DNA of 13,848 nucleotides from an uncultured Erysipelotrichales bacterium (lineage in GTDB: Bacteria; Bacillota_I; Bacilli_A; Erysipelotrichales; Coprobacillaceae). Location of the stretch: NCBI GenBank assembly GCA_910586805.1, contig CAJUJC010000010.1:13656-27503 (forward strand), written 5' to 3'. Position numbers and translations under genes: made by a program. Positions 6,489-11,991 of the stretch are shown here, piece by piece. Below the pieces are notes generated by a model. The model saw only the letters and a program-made list of their open reading frames with translations. It was not told the origin of the DNA and ran no database searches. Every line of letters begins with the position of its first letter. Position 1 is the stretch's first letter.

Positions 6489-7160
6489 CTATCTTTCGTC
6501 TATAGGAATGTAAACTTTCTTTTTCAATTTGGCAAATCCTATATATGATAGAATAGCTTGAATAATTGTGAACATAAAATAAATAGGCATTAAGACACAC
6601 GCTATTGTATATAAAATAGCTCCAGTTAAAGCAAACCCTCTTTTGTTTAAGAAAACACCCAATCCATTAAATAAAGTTGCTAATACAGTACAAATCAAAT
6701 GAGGCATTATAAGTGTTATTCCTATTCCAATACCAATATTTTCTGCATCATTAGCTCCTGATCCTGACATAGAAAAACAGTAATAAATAATATATAATGA
6801 ATACAACAAACCAAGTGCAAAAGAGATTAATAATAACAAGTTATGTTTTTTCTTTTCTTTTGTCTTTTTTTGTGGTTTTTCATCAATGTGAGTATACAAG
6901 TCTTTGAGGGCTTGTGTTCTTTGAGTATTTTCAATACTAGATTCAGCCGATTCAACAAACTCAATGTTTTGATTTGCATTATAATCAATATCCTCTTTTT
7001 CTGCTTGTTTTAAATTTTCCTGTTTAATATTTGGATATTGCTTGTCCGCTTCTTTTTTTAATTTTGTAATTAATTTTCTTTTCTTCTTTTTAACAGCATA
7101 ATCCAATCCATCCATAAATTCTTCTACTGTTAACATTTCAATATCTTCATATTTTGCCAT
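6489..7160 (-). CDS. membrane protein with long charged cytoplasmic N-terminus
   Basis: A 223-aa protein. Residues 1-108 are hydrophilic and highly charged (KKKKRK near 25-30, KKTKEKKKH near 98-106) and probably cytoplasmic. The C-terminal half has three to four hydrophobic segments (LLLLISFALGLLYSLYIIYY; IGIGIGITLIMPHLICTVL; GAILYTIACVLMPIYFMFTII) and ends in a basic tail. The start is supported by AAAGGAGG. It is the gene after the ImmA-like peptidase in the repressor operon, where temperate elements often carry immunity or superinfection-exclusion proteins. That role is an inference from position; no family is recognised. Confidence 0.7.
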   Translation of the reverse strand: MAKYEDIEMLTVEEFMDGLDYAVKKKKRKLITKLKKEADKQYPNIKQENLKQAEKEDIDYNANQNIEFVESAESSIENTQRTQALKDLYTHIDEKPQKKTKEKKKHNLLLLISFALGLLYSLYIIYYCFSMSGSGANDAENIGIGIGITLIMPHLICTVLATLFNGLGVFLNKRGFALTGAILYTIACVLMPIYFMFTIIQAILSYIGFAKLKKKVYIPIDER

Positions 7161-7197
7161 CTTGTTTTCCTCCTTTTATATAAACACCTCATTGTGT

Positions 7198-7479
7198 TTA
7201 CCAAATATAATTTGTTTGTAATTCTCTTATAAAATAATTAACTTCTTTTTCACATTTTTCTTCATATCCTTTTGAACAAGAAAAATGATTTTCAAAGATA
7301 TGTATCATTTCATGAACTAAAGTTTCTTGTTGCTGAATATAAGAACATCTTGAATTGATTATAACTAAATATTCATAACCGTTATAATAGGCAAATCCTT
7401 TTACATATCCAGCTAAATTTTCATACTTTAAATTAATGTTATTCCATTGTAAAAAATCTTCAAAATTCAATTTAATCAC
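7198..7479 (-). CDS. short ImmA/IrrE-type metallopeptidase
   Basis: The zinc motif HEMIH (VHEMIHIFENHF, about residues 55-59), with a downstream Glu in EKEVNYFIREL as third ligand, identifies an ImmA/IrrE-like (gluzincin) peptidase. In ICEBs1 and many phages such enzymes cleave the partner XRE repressor to trigger induction. At about 93 aa it is shorter than typical ImmA proteins; an N-terminal part seems to be missing or reduced. The start is uncertain: GTG 7479 lies 3 bases after the repressor stop and would be translationally coupled, while TTG 7470 would sit better behind AAGGTG. The repressor gene just upstream is its likely substrate and operon partner. Confidence 0.78.
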   Translation of the reverse strand: MIKLNFEDFLQWNNINLKYENLAGYVKGFAYYNGYEYLVIINSRCSYIQQQETLVHEMIHIFENHFSCSKGYEEKCEKEVNYFIRELQTNYIW

Positions 7480-7482
7480 ACC

Positions 7483-7932
7483 TTACTTAGTTTCTTTATT
7501 AAATGTGTCAATAATTTTTAATATTTGTGCTAAGTCTTGTGGCTCTAACTTTCTTGCTTTATCAAATAACAATACTAATTGATCATTAGAGTGTATTTCG
7601 TTGTATAATTCTAATAGATCTGGATTATTTTTTTCTAAATAGTTTACATTTTCTATATAACTACCAAGACTATCGTTTTCTGTATTGAATTTGACATTTT
7701 CTTCTGCTTCTTTTATCAATTCATTAACATTAATGCTTAGAGCTGAACAAATAATAGTTAATGTTTCAATGTCTATTCGAGATTTTCCATCTTCATATCG
7801 TTTGATGGAACTTTTTGTTTTCAAATTACCAATTTTAGAAACCAATTGATCTAAACTGATATTTTGGTTTATTCTTTCTCTTTTTATAATAGAACCGATT
7901 TGTTTATAAAGAAGCATATCTATCTTTGACAT
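7483..7932 (-). CDS. XRE-family lysogeny repressor (cI-like)
   Basis: A 149-aa protein with an N-terminal helix-turn-helix of the XRE/Cro-cI type (about residues 12-75: IGSIIKRERINQNISLDQLVSKIG... SIKRYEDGKSRIDIETLTIICSALSINVNELI). The C-terminal part is helical (SLGSYIENVNYLEKNNPDLLELYNEI...) and has no LexA-type self-cleavage motif. That fits cleavage by the neighbouring ImmA-like peptidase rather than RecA-stimulated autoproteolysis. ATG 7932 is preferred over an upstream TTG at 7950 because AAAGGGGTG stands in front of it. It is divergent from the cro-like gene; both promoter regions carry matches to one dyad motif. Confidence 0.88.
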   Translation of the reverse strand: MSKIDMLLYKQIGSIIKRERINQNISLDQLVSKIGNLKTKSSIKRYEDGKSRIDIETLTIICSALSINVNELIKEAEENVKFNTENDSLGSYIENVNYLEKNNPDLLELYNEIHSNDQLVLLFDKARKLEPQDLAQILKIIDTFNKETK

Positions 7933-7955
7933 TGTTTCACCCCTTTGCAAATACT

Positions 7956-7983
7956 ATTATATCAAAAAAATGGTACAAAACAA
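7956..7983 (-). promoter_or_regulatory. repressor-operon promoter (leftward)
   Basis: Leftward TATAAT (7961-7956) has a weak TTGTTT-like -35 (7983-7978) at 16 bp. A TGGTAC half-site (7971-7976), close to the operator half TGGAAC, lies in the spacer and suggests autoregulation. Confidence 0.5.
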
Positions 7984-8014
7984 TAAAAAAATATAATTTT
8001 GTGCCAAAAAAGTG

Positions 8015-8043
8015 TTGATTTATATTTTTTGATGTGGTATTCT
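8015..8043 (+). promoter_or_regulatory. early promoter in front of the cro-like gene
   Basis: TTGATT (8015-8020) and TATTCT (8038-8043) are spaced by 17 bp. The start site would fall at about 8050, inside the operator dyad 8050-8067; a lone GTGCCA half-site lies upstream at 8001-8006. Confidence 0.55.
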
Positions 8044-8049
8044 ATGCAT

Positions 8050-8067
8050 GTGCCATAAATTTGGAAC
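8050..8067. promoter_or_regulatory. operator dyad GTGCCA-N6-TGGAAC, copy 1
   Basis: GTGCCATAAATTTGGAAC is an inverted repeat (GTGCCA/TGGAAC, one mismatch) at the expected transcription start of the cro-like gene. It has a near-identical copy at 8301-8318. It is a probable site for the XRE repressor and/or Cro. Confidence 0.65.
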
Positions 8068-8083
8068 AAAAAGAGGTGGTTTA

Positions 8084-8278
8084 ATGACAGAGTATACAGT
8101 AGAACAGGCACGAATGCTATCAAAAATATCACAACAAAAAATGAGTGAAATTTTAGAGATTAGTAAAAATTCATACATCAATAAAGAAAATGGTACATCA
8201 AGATTTTATGTAGATGAAGCGTTAAAATTTTCAAAAGCAGTAGGAATTCCATTTGATAAAATAAAGTTTGTTATTTAG
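8084..8278 (+). CDS. Cro-like XRE-family regulator
   Basis: A 64-aa protein made of a single helix-turn-helix domain (YTVEQARMLSKISQQKMSEILEISKNSYINKENGTSRFYVDEALKFSKAVGIPFDKIKFV), the size and form of phage Cro-type antirepressors. It should oppose the divergently encoded repressor and commit the element to the early/lytic programme. ATG 8084 is chosen because GAGGTGG precedes it; an upstream in-frame ATG at 8048 lies at or before the predicted transcription start and inside the operator. The second operator copy follows 22 bases after its stop. Confidence 0.82.
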   Translation: MTEYTVEQARMLSKISQQKMSEILEISKNSYINKENGTSRFYVDEALKFSKAVGIPFDKIKFVI

Positions 8279-8300
8279 TTCTATTTTTTTTAGATCGAAT

Positions 8301-8318
8301 GTGCCATAAAAATGGAAC
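8301..8318. promoter_or_regulatory. operator dyad GTGCCA-N6-TGGAAC, copy 2
   Basis: GTGCCATAAAAATGGAAC matches copy 1 (8050-8067) at 16 of 18 positions and has the same arms and spacing. It lies downstream of the cro-like gene, just ahead of a TTGACA at 8335, so it may control a second early promoter. Confidence 0.6.
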
Positions 8319-8334
8319 GTGTATTTAAAAATTA

Positions 8335-8362
8335 TTGACAATCATATAGTATCAGATAATTA
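8335..8362 (+). promoter_or_regulatory. possible second early promoter
   Basis: A perfect -35 TTGACA (8335-8340) is followed 16 bp later by TAATTA (8357-8362), a poor -10. The nearby operator copy 2 makes a promoter plausible. The stretch 8363-8475 holds no supportable gene. Confidence 0.35.
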
Positions 8363-8475
8363 AGAATTGCATATTAGAAAAAATGATTTTGAAGCCTAAA
8401 AAGAGGAGTTAAAACGAAAAATATTTAAAATAACTTTGAAGAATTATTCAAAAGTGATTAGAAAAGAGGATTGGA

Positions 8476-8622
8476 ATGGAAAATAAAAAAATTATTATTG
8501 ATGTTGATGTAAACAATTTAAATGAATATGTGAATAAAGCTAATGAATTAATTGAGTTATTAAAAAAAGCTAAATCGTTGGCCGACGAACTAGCTTTAGT
8601 GGACTTTAATGTTAATCTTTAA
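8476..8622 (+). CDS. 48-aa hypothetical early protein
   Basis: ATG 8476 with AGAGGA before it. The product has a strand-like start (MENKKIIIDVDV), then a helix rich in Leu, Asn, Lys and Glu (NLNEYVNKANELIELLKKAKSLADELA) and ends DFNVNL. The heptad-like leucines suggest a coiled coil or helical dimer. It is soluble and acidic to neutral. No family is recognised; small helical proteins of this type are frequent in the early region just behind cro in phages of Firmicutes. Confidence 0.55.
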   Translation: MENKKIIIDVDVNNLNEYVNKANELIELLKKAKSLADELALVDFNVNL

Positions 8623-8646
8623 AGTTGATATTAAGCGTTTTATAGC

Positions 8647-8726
8647 ATGAAAGGAGAACTGGCAGGAATATTTATTCAAACATGAATAAGATACCCGCTG
8701 ACGAAAAATTTATTTTAACGAGATAG
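8647..8726 (+). other. two tiny linked reading frames before the 60-codon gene
   Basis: ATG 8647 opens a 12-codon frame (MKGELAGIFIQT) that ends in an ATGA overlap with ATG 8682. That ATG opens a 14-codon frame (MNKIPADEKFILTR) whose TAG overlaps the ribosome binding site of the next gene. Neither has a good ribosome binding site of its own. This could be a leader controlling the next gene, or a decayed gene; IPADEKFILT resembles the N-terminus of small helix-turn-helix excisionase-type proteins, by memory only. Confidence 0.25.
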
Positions 8727-8736
8727 GAGGGATTAT

Positions 8737-8919
8737 ATGAATTCGGTTTTATTAGGAAACGGCATAGCATTAACTGAAGATGAAATAAAAAAAATACAAA
8801 ATGATATTTTTGAAGTTTTAAAAAAAGATCTCGGAAAAGACATGTGTAATTATCTAGTTATAAATTACATTATTTCAAGTTTAGATGATAAATTAAAAGA
8901 AAAAACAATTAATTTATAA
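8737..8919 (+). CDS. 60-aa hypothetical early protein
   Basis: ATG 8737 with TAGGAGGG at good spacing. The predicted product is helical and soluble (LTEDEIKKIQNDIFEVLKKDLGKDMCNYLVINYIISSLDDKLKEK), with one Cys and no membrane segment. No family is recognised. Its stop overlaps by 6 bases the stop of the convergent membrane-protein gene, and a hairpin at the junction probably terminates both. It therefore appears to be the last gene of the first early transcript. Confidence 0.6.
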   Translation: MNSVLLGNGIALTEDEIKKIQNDIFEVLKKDLGKDMCNYLVINYIISSLDDKLKEKTINL

Positions 8920-8927
8920 TTGTTTTT
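8901..8927. terminator. probable bidirectional terminator at convergent gene ends
   Basis: AAAAACAATT (8901-8910) / AATTGTTTTT (8918-8927) form a 10-bp A/T-rich stem that gives a U-run on either strand. It lies exactly where the 60-codon gene and the opposing 186-codon gene meet. The low GC of the stem makes it moderately strong at best. Confidence 0.5.
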
Positions 8928-9474
8928 CGACTAAATCTTGAAGAACATAGGATATGATTTTTAATTCTTTATCTTTCGTATTAGCTCGAACGATACTTAA
9001 TCCGCTATATGATTTCATTGATATTTCAAAACGTTCTTTATAATGATTGGATTGTGATTCATATTCTATTTCAAATATTAAATTAGGTTTTTCTTCAAAT
9101 AATTTATTTATATTCAAATTTGATATAAACGATTGATTAGGAGCTATAAATGTTCCACAAATATTAGTAAACGGAACATATTTATCATTATAAACGTAAT
9201 TAGAAAGCTCTTTATTACAAGTAAATTTAGTAATTGTTGCTCCAGAAGTTCCATAATTTTTTAATACAAGATAAAACGATTGATTTTGAAAGTTTATCAT
9301 TTTACCAGTAATAGTAATATATGGTCGAGTTGATTCTTCAATCATTTTATTGTTTTGTTTCAATGTTTTTACAGAAATATAAATAGCAGTAATGCTTGTT
9401 ATCAAAGAAACAAAAATACCTATAGTTTCTATCCAATTTGAAATACTAAATTTTGCAAAAAAATCAAACAACAT
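8914..9474 (-). CDS. membrane-anchored protein, counter-oriented cargo gene
   Basis: A 186-aa protein with GAGGTGA before the ATG. Residues 12-36 are a single hydrophobic anchor (WIETIGIFVSLITSITAIYISVKTL), followed by a short linker (KQNNKMIEESTRPYITITG). The rest is a beta-rich soluble domain (about 55-165) with a V/L-K-N-Y-G-x-S-G-A-T strand-turn reminiscent of small anchored proteins carrying an immunoglobulin-like fold. It lies opposite to all surrounding early genes and has its own promoter and terminator. That is the classic set-up of a 'moron' expressed in the lysogen. A role in superinfection exclusion or host defence is possible but only an inference. Confidence 0.68.
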   Translation of the reverse strand: MLFDFFAKFSISNWIETIGIFVSLITSITAIYISVKTLKQNNKMIEESTRPYITITGKMINFQNQSFYLVLKNYGTSGATITKFTCNKELSNYVYNDKYVPFTNICGTFIAPNQSFISNLNINKLFEEKPNLIFEIEYESQSNHYKERFEISMKSYSGLSIVRANTKDKELKIISYVLQDLVEKQL

Positions 9475-9530
9475 TTATTTCACCTCACTTTCTTGTTTGG
9501 ATTTCAACACTGGGGAGTATTGATAATTCT

Positions 9531-9559
9531 ATTATAAGAAATTTGGTGAAAAAAGTAAA
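9531..9559 (-). promoter_or_regulatory. own promoter of the cargo membrane protein
   Basis: Leftward TTTACT (9559-9554) and a perfect TATAAT (9536-9531) at 17 bp, about 57 bases before the ATG at 9474. It is independent of the repressor-controlled promoters, since no GTGCCA dyad is seen here. Confidence 0.5.
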
Positions 9560-9567
9560 AATAATTA

Positions 9568-9643
9568 GTTCGTCTTCTCTGAGCTATCTAATAGTTTTCC
9601 CTTTCCCAAACATTTTCTATTAGATAGCTTTGAGGGGATGAAC
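9568..9643 (+). repeat. 27-bp-arm inverted repeat forming a long RNA hairpin
   Basis: The arms at 9568-9594 and 9617-9643 share a perfect 13-bp core (AGCTATCTAATAG / CTATTAGATAGCT). In RNA the outer 14 positions pair as well: nine Watson-Crick pairs and four G-U pairs, with a single U-U mismatch. The loop is 22 nt, rich in T and C. It ends 3 bases before the ribosome binding site (AAAGGAG 9646-9652) of the next gene and has no following U-run, so it is not a plain terminator. No clear promoter for that gene is seen before it. Confidence 0.7.
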
Positions 9644-9661
9644 AGAAAGGAGAATAAATAT

Positions 9662-9928
9662 ATGACTATTAATATTACAAGAGAAAAGATATTGCACAAA
9701 GGTTTTGCGAACATTAGTGACATAAGAAAATTTGTTCCTTGCGGTTATGAAAAAGCAAAAAAAATATTTTTAGAAATTAGATCTGATGTGGAAAATGAAG
9801 GTAAATCTAATTTTGAAAATTCAATACTGTCAGTTCGATTATTGCCTTATATTGGCTTAACAGAAAAAAAAGTAATGCAGTTTGCTAAAACAGAAAAAGC
9901 CGACTTGGCAGAGTCGACTAAAGATTAA
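9662..9928 (+). CDS. 88-aa hypothetical protein, possible helix-turn-helix
   Basis: ATG 9662 is preferred over the in-frame ATG 9638 because AAAGGAG stands before it and 9638 lies inside the hairpin arm. The N-terminal two thirds (ITREKILHKGFANISDIRKFVPCGYEKAKKIFLEIRSDVENEGK) read as helices with a turn, the form of a small DNA-binding domain; C-terminal residues are charged. It may be an accessory protein of replication, excision or transcription. No family is assigned. The gene stands alone between two strong hairpins (9568-9643 and 9937-9977), which is unusual in a compact early operon. Confidence 0.58.
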   Translation: MTINITREKILHKGFANISDIRKFVPCGYEKAKKIFLEIRSDVENEGKSNFENSILSVRLLPYIGLTEKKVMQFAKTEKADLAESTKD

Positions 9929-9936
9929 AAAGTTCT

Positions 9937-9977
9937 CATCAATTTTAATCGTTTTTATTATAAACGATTATTTGATG
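9937..9977 (+). repeat. hairpin before the 266-codon gene
   Basis: CATCAA (9937-9942) and TAATCGTTT (9946-9954) pair with AAACGATTA (9962-9970) and TTGATG (9972-9977), leaving a small internal loop. The hairpin ends shortly before the ribosome binding site AAGGAG of the next gene. It could act as a weak terminator, an attenuator or an RNA-processing site. Confidence 0.5.
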
Positions 9978-9997
9978 GAAATCAAGGAGTTAGAAAA

Positions 9998-10798
9998 ATG
10001 AAAGAAAAATATACAATAGAAGAATTTATCAACAAGAATATTCTTGTTGAATGTAACTTAAATGAAGCAAAAATAATTGCTGATGAAGTAAGAAAAAAAG
10101 GGATAAATACTTCAAAGATTGATAAATTAACTGAAGATAAAGAACTACATCTTGAAGTGCTGAATGGTGAATTAACAAATGTCAATGCACTTTCTCCAAA
10201 ACACCTTTGTAATTATAAAATCGTTAAGTTTGATGATTTTGATTTTGAGATTAAAAAGGATAGATATACTATCCAGGATCTTATAGAAAATGATATTTTG
10301 ATTAAATGCAATTATCTTCAAAGAAAGAAAATCGGTGATATTGTTAAAGATTTAAAGTTCAACACTTTCAGCATTGAAAATGAGGTTTATCCATATCATG
10401 GAGATGTTTATATTGAACTGATTGATAATACAGTTATATTACATTTTGATGTTTTGGACAATCAATATATTGATTATGAAAAATATAAACTTATTGATTA
10501 TGATAAATTGGTTATTCATGATGAAATGAACATAAAAGAAAACAATCATAAGAACTTCAAACTAGAAGAAATTGTTCGTTGCGTATTGTATGCAAAAGAT
10601 ATGATTGATGATCGTATAAAAAAGTACGTACACAAGAATGGTAAAAACGTTACAGCATTTATTACAGCTATAGATAACGAAAAGAATATGTGTGAAATTG
10701 TATTTTTACATAATGTTCATATTTCAAAATGGGTTTCATGTTCCCAACTTTATCATATTGAACATATCTATGAAGTGGGTGGTGATGATTGTGTATAA
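9998..10798 (+). CDS. 266-aa hypothetical protein with two tandem repeat domains
   Basis: ATG 9998 with AAGGAG before it. Two related blocks follow each other: residues 4-83 begin KYTIEEFINKNILVECNL and end YKIVKFDDF, and residues 88-172 begin RYTIQDLIENDILIKCNY and end YKLIDYDKL. Both share Y-T-I-x-x-x-I-x-x-x-I-L-x-x-C-N and a helix with K-I-x-D-x-V-x. A distinct C-terminal part (about 180-260) contains LEEIVRCVLYAKDMIDDRIKKYV and VTAFITAIDN...CEIVFLHNVHISKWVSCSQLYHI, which looks like a small beta-barrel or SH3-like fold. No membrane segment and no catalytic motif is recognised. It is strongly charged and AT-rich. Its end overlaps the next gene by 14 bases. Confidence 0.7.
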   Translation: MKEKYTIEEFINKNILVECNLNEAKIIADEVRKKGINTSKIDKLTEDKELHLEVLNGELTNVNALSPKHLCNYKIVKFDDFDFEIKKDRYTIQDLIENDILIKCNYLQRKKIGDIVKDLKFNTFSIENEVYPYHGDVYIELIDNTVILHFDVLDNQYIDYEKYKLIDYDKLVIHDEMNIKENNHKNFKLEEIVRCVLYAKDMIDDRIKKYVHKNGKNVTAFITAIDNEKNMCEIVFLHNVHISKWVSCSQLYHIEHIYEVGGDDCV

Positions 10799-10970
10799 AA
10801 TTATATTATGCTTCACTGTCGTAGTGATTATGGCTTTTATTACGATTATTACAGCAGGTACATATATATCTTTATTTTCAGGAAGTTTTTGTGCATCATC
10901 TGCTTTGTTTTTGGAATTACTTTATGATAGGGAGATAGCACTACATGATGAAGAAATCAAGAAGAATTGA
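10785..10970 (+). CDS. 61-aa small membrane protein
   Basis: The start is taken as ATG 10785, overlapping the previous gene by 14 bases (translational coupling, no strong ribosome binding site of its own); the open frame extends further left. The product begins MIVYKIILCFTVVVIMAFITIITAGTYI, one clear membrane span. A second, weaker hydrophobic stretch follows (LFSGSFCASSALFLELL), and the end is a charged tail (YDREIALHDEEIKKN). It overlaps the next small membrane gene by 26 bases. Function unknown. Confidence 0.5.
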   Translation: MIVYKIILCFTVVVIMAFITIITAGTYISLFSGSFCASSALFLELLYDREIALHDEEIKKN

Positions 10971-11058
10971 AAATTATATTATTTTTGCATCAGAAATTGG
11001 TGTCATTGTTATTTTAGTATTGTTAATTATTTTGGAGCATATAAAGAACGTTTCTTAA
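10945..11058 (+). CDS. 37-aa single-span membrane peptide
   Basis: ATG 10945 (or 10948) with AGGGAG about 10 bases upstream, inside the end of the preceding gene in another frame. The product has a basic head (MMKKSRRIENY), one hydrophobic helix (IIFASEIGVIVILVLLIIL) and a short tail EHIKNVS. The basic head should stay inside the cell. It is the fourth sub-65-codon membrane peptide in this element. Function unknown; phage peptides of this form include exclusion factors and small lysis or host-takeover proteins. Confidence 0.48.
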   Translation: MMKKSRRIENYIIFASEIGVIVILVLLIILEHIKNVS

Positions 11059-11084
11059 TTGTTATCAACAAAAAAAAGTATAAA

Positions 11085-11112
11085 TTGAAAGAAATATTAT
11101 TACAACTATTAA
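11085..11112 (+). promoter_or_regulatory. possible promoter ahead of the second recombinase
   Basis: TTGAAA (11085-11090) and TATTAA (11107-11112) at 16 bp lie in the only clear gap (11059-11130) of this gene run. Both hexamers are imperfect. Confidence 0.3.
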
Positions 11113-11130
11113 AATGTAGGAGGAATGAGG

Positions 11131-11982
11131 ATGAATAGGAATGAATTTAAGTTACATCTTGAAGAATATGCAGTAGAACTGAAGTATGATGAAAAATCGA
11201 ACAGCAGTATAGAAACATATTTGAGATATGCAGGTTTGTTCATTTCTTTTCTTTCTCATGAAAACGACATCACAAAAATAGATGTTATAAATTTTAAAAA
11301 GTATGTCGTTGATGTTTTGAAGTTTTCTTCGACTACATCACAACTTATTGTTATATGTGTCAATAAATTTCTTCATTACTGTAATCTTGATGATTTGAAG
11401 GTAAAACAGATAAGAGTTCAAAAACAGTCAACAGTTGATGAAATCATGACATCAAAAGACTTCAAAAGATTGCTTAGAATTGCAAAACGTATTGGAGATA
11501 CACAAACATATTACATTATGAAGTCACTTGCATATACTGGGGTCAGGAATGAAGAACTTAAATATTTTACATATGAAAATATTCAAAATAGAAAAATGTA
11601 TATTCTTGTCAAAAATAAAGGAAAAGAAAGAAAGGTTCCTATTCCTCAAAGATTAAGACGTGAGTTATTGGATTATTGTAAAAAAGAAAAAATCAATAAG
11701 GGTCTTATATTTTATTCATCTAAGGATAGAAATACGATGCCACATAGAAGCACTATTTTTAGACGTTTAAAGAAGATTGCAGGTATTGCAAGAGTTAAAA
11801 AATCAATAGTACATGCACATGCATTCAGGCATCTATTTGCAATTACATTTTTAGAAAATGGTGGCGATTCTTTAGATTTGATGAATATATTGGGACATAA
11901 CTCACTAGAGACAACAAGAGGTTATGTTATAAAGACACAAGATCAGTTGAGAAAACAAATTGAAAATAAAATTAAATATTAG
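11131..11982 (+). CDS. second tyrosine recombinase (XerC/D-like)
   Basis: A 283-aa protein with an N-terminal core-binding domain (about 1-95, SSIETYLRYAGLFISFL) and a catalytic domain with all key residues: Arg139 (TGVRNEEL), a Lys in NKGKERKV, His230 and Arg233 (HAFRH), His256 (LGHNS) and Tyr265 (TRGYV). It lacks the arm-binding N-terminus of the element's integrase, so it is of the simple Xer type. ATG 11131 is chosen because AGGAGG then lies 7 bases upstream; ATG 11125 would be 1 base away. It sits in the early transcript directly before the replication genes, away from either attachment site, so a role in multimer resolution, genome circularisation or DNA inversion is more likely than integration. 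Confidence 0.88.
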   Translation: MNRNEFKLHLEEYAVELKYDEKSNSSIETYLRYAGLFISFLSHENDITKIDVINFKKYVVDVLKFSSTTSQLIVICVNKFLHYCNLDDLKVKQIRVQKQSTVDEIMTSKDFKRLLRIAKRIGDTQTYYIMKSLAYTGVRNEELKYFTYENIQNRKMYILVKNKGKERKVPIPQRLRRELLDYCKKEKINKGLIFYSSKDRNTMPHRSTIFRRLKKIAGIARVKKSIVHAHAFRHLFAITFLENGGDSLDLMNILGHNSLETTRGYVIKTQDQLRKQIENKIKY

Positions 11983-11991
11983 GAGGAAAAT

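Noticed and set aside
8048..8083. Upstream ATG 8048 as start of the cro-like gene
   Set aside because: The codon lies at or before the predicted transcription start, inside the operator region, and lacks a ribosome binding site; ATG 8084 has one.
9568..9643. Reading the long inverted repeat as a dif-like site or an insertion-sequence end
   Set aside because: The spacer of 22 nt is too long for a 6-8 bp Xer core, and there is no transposase or flanking target duplication.
9982..10185. Open frame of 67 codons on the - strand
   Set aside because: It lies inside the 266-codon gene with Ser/Phe-rich shadow composition.
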